Below are positions 7,099 through 9,813 of a stretch of 9,813 bases of DNA, piece by piece (the stretch's first letter is position 1; each line of letters opens with the position of its first letter). Position numbers and translations under genes: made by a program. The stretch is from Bacteroidales bacterium (GTDB lineage: Bacteria > Bacteroidota > Bacteroidia > Bacteroidales > UBA3824): contig JAGCNK010000046.1 in assembly GCA_017645985.1 (NCBI GenBank), forward strand, positions 1 to 9,813. The letters are read 5' to 3'. Under the pieces are notes generated by a model. The model saw only the letters and a program-made list of their open reading frames with translations. It did not search any database and was not told the origin of the DNA.

Positions 7099-8526
7099 AT
7101 GGGCAAGAGAGGCTTTTTTTCGAAATTTAAAAGCAGAGTTCTCAATATCCTGTTCTGGTCGATTATTTCGGCGGCATTCATAGGACCGGGTACTGTCACC
7201 ACTGCCACAAAGGCCGGAGCTGATTTCCAGTTCCAGCTTTTGTGGGCTCTCTTGTTTGCTACCTTCGCGTGCCTGATTCTGCAGGAGGCGAGCGCCCGGA
7301 GCACCATTTATTCGGGTATGAACCTCGGACAATCTATCAAGCATCATTATTCAGGCAAAAAAGCGCAAATTCCTGTGCTTATTCTTATTGTTGGCGCTAT
7401 AATTCTCGGATGCGCCGCATACGAAACCGGCAACATTCTCGGCTCGGTGGAGGGACTTTCGCTCGTATTTCCCCATTTAGACAAGCGGTGGATTGTTGGT
7501 GCGATAGCCCTTGTTGCGGGTTTGGCGTTGAGCTTAAAATCCCTGCGTTCGATGGCCAACTTTATGGGTAGTTTTGTGTTTATAATGGGCATAACGTTCA
7601 TTACCACAGCGGCTTTTGCACAACCTCCCGTTGGCGAAATTATGCACGGATTGTTTGTTCCTACATTGCCCGAAACCTCAGGAGCCGGACTTCTTGTTCT
7701 TGGTCTTGTGGGCACTACCGTTGTGCCTTACGACCTTTTCCTTGGTTCCAACGTGGTGCAGAAAGACACCACCATCAAGGATATGCGCATCGGCATTTCG
7801 GTGGCTGTGATTCTCGGCGGATTCATCTCTATGGCGATACTTGCCGTGGGCACTGAGATGACACGCGGACTTAGTCCCGAGGCTATCAAAAACTTGCCAT
7901 TCTCTTACAAATTACTGTCTGATACACTTGCACTCGGCATTGGCCAATGGGCGGTGTACATTTTCGGATTCGGTATGTTTGCCGCAGGATTCACAAGCGC
8001 AATCACTGCTCCGCTGTCGTCGGCGCTCACCGCCAACAGCATTTTCAACAAGGATGTAGAAACCAAGAAAGACGGCGAGGCGGCAGGTTCTACCGGACGT
8101 TTCAAATGGATCGCTTACGCTGTGTTGACCATCGGCGTGGTTCTCGGATTCTTGCAAATCAGTCCCGTGCCGGCGATTATAGCTGCCCAGGCGTTCAACG
8201 GATTGATTCTTCCGTTTGTCAGCATGTTCCTCTTCATGGTGGTAAACGACTCGTCGATTATGGGCAAATGCCATCTCAACGGCTGGGTGTCTAACGTGCT
8301 GATGATAATCGTTACCTGGGTTACCTGGGTGCTGGGACTTTCCAACGTGGTGAAAGCATTCCTCAACGTGTTTAAGAGCATACAGCTTCAACCCGACACA
8401 CTTTTTATGGTAAACAGCGTTCTTGCATTTATCATCACAGCATCAATTAGTTACGTTATTATTAAAAAACGTCTTAAGGCTGAGAAAGAAGGCGCAGAGG
8501 CCGACGCCGCCGAAAAATCTAACTAA
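7099..8526 (+). CDS. Nramp-superfamily transporter with non-canonical metal site
   Basis: A 475-residue inner-membrane protein with about 11 hydrophobic segments, of normal length for Nramp/MntH transporters. The first-helix region AAFIGPGTVTTATKAGADFQ (25-44) and the sixth-helix region LVGTTVVPYDLFLGSNVVQK (203-222) align clearly with the family. However, residues that bind Mn/Fe in canonical members are changed: DPGN becomes GPGT (29-32), and the ATVMPH motif becomes TTVVPY (206-211). Asp, Asn, Ala, Met and His at these sites (D56, N59, A227, M230 and H232 of the Deinococcus protein) are thus all substituted. I recall GPGT-type homologues in other bacteria, an uncharacterised branch; the substrate may not be Mn or Fe. 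The N-terminus is basic and the C-terminus charged (KAEKEGAEADAAEKSN), both probably cytoplasmic. The stop is three bases from the stop of the opposing DUF4139 gene. Confidence 0.85.
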   Translation: MGKRGFFSKFKSRVLNILFWSIISAAFIGPGTVTTATKAGADFQFQLLWALLFATFACLILQEASARSTIYSGMNLGQSIKHHYSGKKAQIPVLILIVGAIILGCAAYETGNILGSVEGLSLVFPHLDKRWIVGAIALVAGLALSLKSLRSMANFMGSFVFIMGITFITTAAFAQPPVGEIMHGLFVPTLPETSGAGLLVLGLVGTTVVPYDLFLGSNVVQKDTTIKDMRIGISVAVILGGFISMAILAVGTEMTRGLSPEAIKNLPFSYKLLSDTLALGIGQWAVYIFGFGMFAAGFTSAITAPLSSALTANSIFNKDVETKKDGEAAGSTGRFKWIAYAVLTIGVVLGFLQISPVPAIIAAQAFNGLILPFVSMFLFMVVNDSSIMGKCHLNGWVSNVLMIIVTWVTWVLGLSNVVKAFLNVFKSIQLQPDTLFMVNSVLAFIITASISYVIIKKRLKAEKEGAEADAAEKSN

Positions 8527-8529
8527 GTT

Positions 8530-9813
8530 TTATTCCACCGTGAAATTGTAGCTCTTGGGGTATTTCACCTCGTAGCTAAACCGTAGTACTTTTTTCTCCT
8601 TGGAGTCGAGACTTACTGTCCATGTAAGTTTTCCTCGTTCGGTATCCACTGTTGCGCCGTTGCTTTCGGTGAGCGTTACTTTGATATCGGAGTATTTTGG
8701 CAGAGGATATTGGTCGGTAACTGTTACAACAGCATCGCTGTTCTTGTTGTTTTTGATGGTTATCTCAAAACATTTTTGCACTTTTACGGTAGAGCCGATT
8801 ATCTTTTTGGATGTGAAGTCTTTAACTTCCTGACGGTTGATGGCAATATCCTTGTCGCGGCCTATTGAAATAGAGAAAGTGTCGGCGGCAAAGTCGGGAG
8901 CGATTGTACATTCGCCTTGGTAAACGTTTTCGAGATAGACGTAGGCGTTGCCTTTTAGAATGGGATATTGCGAAAAATCTTTCAAGTCGGCAAGCAGGAA
9001 TACATCTTTCGACCAGCGGGGAAGACTTGTGTAACGGTAGTCGGCGGGTATTTTGTAGGTGAGCATCGAAACATCGTAAACCTTGTCGTCGCAAGGCACG
9101 GTATAAGGCATCTCAATCTTGAATTCGGTGGCTGTCTGCGTGTCGTGCAATTCCAAAGGTATGTTTTTGTCGGGTTCGTTGTATTTGATTTCTCTCGGCT
9201 GCGACTGTACGCTCTTAAAAAATGCGTCATCGTCGTAGTCTTCTCTTGCTGTTCCATATCCAATAACAACGACTTCTTCGAGCAGTTGATTATCTTCTTC
9301 CATTACTATCTGCATATCTTCGCCGGGTTTAACTTTTTGCGTTATGAAACCGATGTAAGATATTGACAGCATGTTGTTTGTGTTTTGCATTGTAAGTTTA
9401 AACTTTCCGTCCAAATCGGTGATAGTGCCGTTGTTAGTACCATCTTCCACAACTGTAACACCAATAAGAGGCTCGAGCGAACCTTGTTCCAAAACTATTC
9501 CGTAAACATTGTTAGATGTAGGTGGAGCCCATTTCTTAGTGGGGCGGTATTCTCGCGATGGAGGTAGATACATAGGATAAAACTCTGGAGCATCGTTGCC
9601 CACAGAAGGGTCGCCAGTAGAAACAGTCATTTGCACTTGATTCCAATCTTCTGTGGTAGACTGCTTTATGTGCGCACCGTATACCATATTGAGCGGACTG
9701 TGGATGTCGTTTACCCTAATTTCGTAAAAAGGTTCCCAACTTGCGCTAAACACTAAGTAGCTGAGGTTTATATTGGCAGTGAGGTTGGCCGGTGACGAGA
9801 GCACCAATTTTAC
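8530..9813 (-). CDS. DUF4139 protein with inserted carboxypeptidase-D-like domain and TonB-box-like motif (5' end off window)
   Basis: The frame is open to the window edge (VK precede the TTG at 9807), so 427 C-terminal residues are present and the true start lies outside. It begins in a DUF4139 (MuiA-like) domain: ASWEPFYEIRV, LNMVYGAHIKQSTTEDW and the STGDPS segment. At about 9507-9292 this is interrupted by a CarboxypepD_reg-like beta-sandwich (VYGIVLEQGSLEPLIGVTVV through ISYIGF), followed at 9282-9250 by LEEVVVIGYGT, the motif that follows the same domain at the N-terminus of SusC-type TonB-dependent receptors. DUF4139 then resumes and runs to the stop (for example YPILKGNAYVYLENVYQGEC, then LTWTVSLDSKEKKVLRFSYE near the end). 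No receptor barrel is present. Function is unknown; location is probably the envelope. The usual DUF4140 N-terminal part would be off the window. Confidence 0.85.
   Translation of the reverse strand, partial: VKLVLSSPANLTANINLSYLVFSASWEPFYEIRVNDIHSPLNMVYGAHIKQSTTEDWNQVQMTVSTGDPSVGNDAPEFYPMYLPPSREYRPTKKWAPPTSNNVYGIVLEQGSLEPLIGVTVVEDGTNNGTITDLDGKFKLTMQNTNNMLSISYIGFITQKVKPGEDMQIVMEEDNQLLEEVVVIGYGTAREDYDDDAFFKSVQSQPREIKYNEPDKNIPLELHDTQTATEFKIEMPYTVPCDDKVYDVSMLTYKIPADYRYTSLPRWSKDVFLLADLKDFSQYPILKGNAYVYLENVYQGECTIAPDFAADTFSISIGRDKDIAINRQEVKDFTSKKIIGSTVKVQKCFEITIKNNKNSDAVVTVTDQYPLPKYSDIKVTLTESNGATVDTERGKLTWTVSLDSKEKKVLRFSYEVKYPKSYNFTVE

Noticed and set aside
9805..9807. TTG at 9807 as the start of the DUF4139 gene
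   Set aside because: The frame is open to the window edge and the protein begins mid-domain, so the real start is outside.

Overview
The window looks like chromosomal DNA of a Bacteroidota member, most likely of the order Bacteroidales. Four observations point there. There is a GldF/GldG-type ABC transporter subunit. The SusC-style regulatory domain with its EEVVVIGYGT motif is typical of the phylum. The lipoprotein has acidic residues just after its cysteine. Promoters fit the Bacteroides pattern (TTG at about -33, TAnnTTTG at about -7), and genes start without a clear Shine-Dalgarno sequence. I see no rRNA, tRNA, insertion sequence, integrase, attachment site or CRISPR array.

Layout, left to right. 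(1) Positions 1-1967, minus strand: the first 655 codons of one uninterrupted frame joining a GldF-like membrane permease to a GldG-like periplasmic protein; its 3' end lies outside the window. (2) 1968-2123: a divergent intergenic region with a perfect 9-bp inverted repeat whose arms contain back-to-back -7 promoter elements. (3) 2124-2525, plus: a small PKD-domain lipoprotein with an E(T/S)QP repeat tail. (4) 2525-2564: a perfect hairpin with A and T tracts, serving as a bidirectional terminator for converging genes. (5) 3875-2586, minus: a NupG-type nucleoside:H+ symporter. (6) 4957-3926, minus: the lytic transglycosylase MltG. (7) 4958-5359: a 402-bp divergent regulatory region with a good promoter for each flanking gene. 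(8) 5360-6334, plus: a membrane-anchored M23 (LytM-type) peptidase followed by an intrinsic terminator. (9) 6548-7069 and 7099-8526, plus: a gamma-glutamylcyclotransferase-fold protein and an Nramp-superfamily transporter whose canonical metal-site residues are replaced, probably one operon. (10) 9813-8530, minus: the C-terminal part of a DUF4139 protein carrying an inserted carboxypeptidase-D-like domain and a TonB-box-like segment; its 5' end lies outside the window.

How the genes relate. MltG and the M23 peptidase are divergently transcribed and both act on peptidoglycan (glycan strand cleavage and peptide cross-link cleavage), so shared control through the region between them is plausible. 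The rest is mostly envelope and transport functions without one evident pathway. I found no clear new multi-gene system. The points most worth checking are the DUF4139 protein with a SusC-like signalling module but no receptor barrel visible, the Nramp-like protein with a non-canonical metal site, and the GldF-GldG fusion with its symmetric divergent promoter.
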